Assembly (NCBI RefSeq): GCF_044003965.1 | Contig: NZ_JBAWKC010000005.1 | Coordinates: forward strand, 291,152-355,151 | DNA: 64,000 nt | From: Yeosuana aquiaggeris | GTDB taxonomy: Bacteria; Bacteroidota; Bacteroidia; Flavobacteriales; Flavobacteriaceae | Direction: 5' to 3' | Shown here: positions 63,981-64,000 of the stretch, one piece after another | How the letters are laid out: every line of letters begins with the position of its first letter | How positions within the stretch are numbered: the first letter of the stretch is position 1 | Notes under the pieces: model-generated | What the model was told of the DNA's origin: nothing | What the model saw: only the letters and a program-made list of their open reading frames with translations | The model's database searches: none | Translations under genes and position numbers: made by a program

Positions 63981-64000
63981 GGCAACGACCTACTCTCCCA
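63981..64000 (-). rRNA. 5S rRNA, 3' end only
   Basis: The reverse complement reads TGGGAGAGTAGGTCGTTGCC, the conserved 3' end of bacterial 5S rRNA. Only 20 bases are in the window; the rest of an rRNA operon, transcribed to the left, must lie beyond the right edge. Confidence 0.9.

Overview
The window looks like the chromosome of a marine-type member of the Flavobacteriaceae (Bacteroidota). The evidence is AT-rich DNA, promoters of the Bacteroidota type (TTG, 17-23 bp, then TAnnTTTG), very weak Shine-Dalgarno signals, tRNA genes without an encoded CCA, and clade-typical genes: porU, porV and gldJ of the type IX secretion system, PafA-type phosphatase, large alpha-2-macroglobulin, and a two-lipoyl PDH E2. 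No insertion sequence, prophage, integrase gene or CRISPR array was seen. The left edge cuts an alpha-2-macroglobulin gene. The right edge cuts a 5S rRNA gene whose terminator is inside the window.

Layout. 1-9.5 kb: alpha-2-macroglobulin, an SDR oxidoreductase, a DUF4136 lipoprotein, obgE and an hpt-adk fusion, divergent from purK-purE. 9.5-19 kb: M3 peptidase, an ECF sigma factor with a tiny ZAS-type anti-sigma protein, a UbiA-like membrane protein, gcvP, and a KAS III / methyltransferase / glycosyltransferase cassette. 19-32 kb: DNA/RNA endonuclease, PafA phosphatase, MlaE-MlaF lipid transport, an Ald/PNT-type dehydrogenase, SOUL protein, DUF389 membrane protein, manC, SprT-like protease, MscS channel, and an M28 peptidase-SDR-HAD operon. 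32-38 kb: a regulator fusing DUF4242, a degenerate cyclase-like domain and an AraC HTH, then truncated haemoglobin, a flavin oxidase and a cupin; convergent with pdhA-pdhC. 38-47.4 kb: cdd, the porU-porV operon, gldJ and murF.

47.5-52 kb is the accessory-looking part. Two tRNA-Val genes (GAC and UAC) are each followed by a short copy of their own 3' end. The copy belonging to tRNA-Val(UAC) (14/14 bp) lies about 2.45 kb downstream and encloses a compact cassette. The cassette holds a 515-aa protein with five zinc-ribbon repeats (exact 213-bp DNA period) fused to a PD-(D/E)XK/Vsr-like nuclease, and a divergent 121-aa HTH/coiled-coil protein. This is the best candidate for an undescribed, possibly defensive, mobile unit. 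It has no integrase of its own and the function is inferred.

52-64 kb: exbB-exbD-tonB-folC, a glutamate/leucine dehydrogenase with NhaD antiporter, anmK divergent from an acyl-CoA dehydrogenase, and a run of a GH109-like glycosidase, a GHMP sugar kinase and a nucleotidyltransferase that together suggest amino-sugar release and activation.

Functional calls rest on motif recognition without database searches. Start codons were moved inward from the longest frame where a promoter box, family start or overlap made this more likely.
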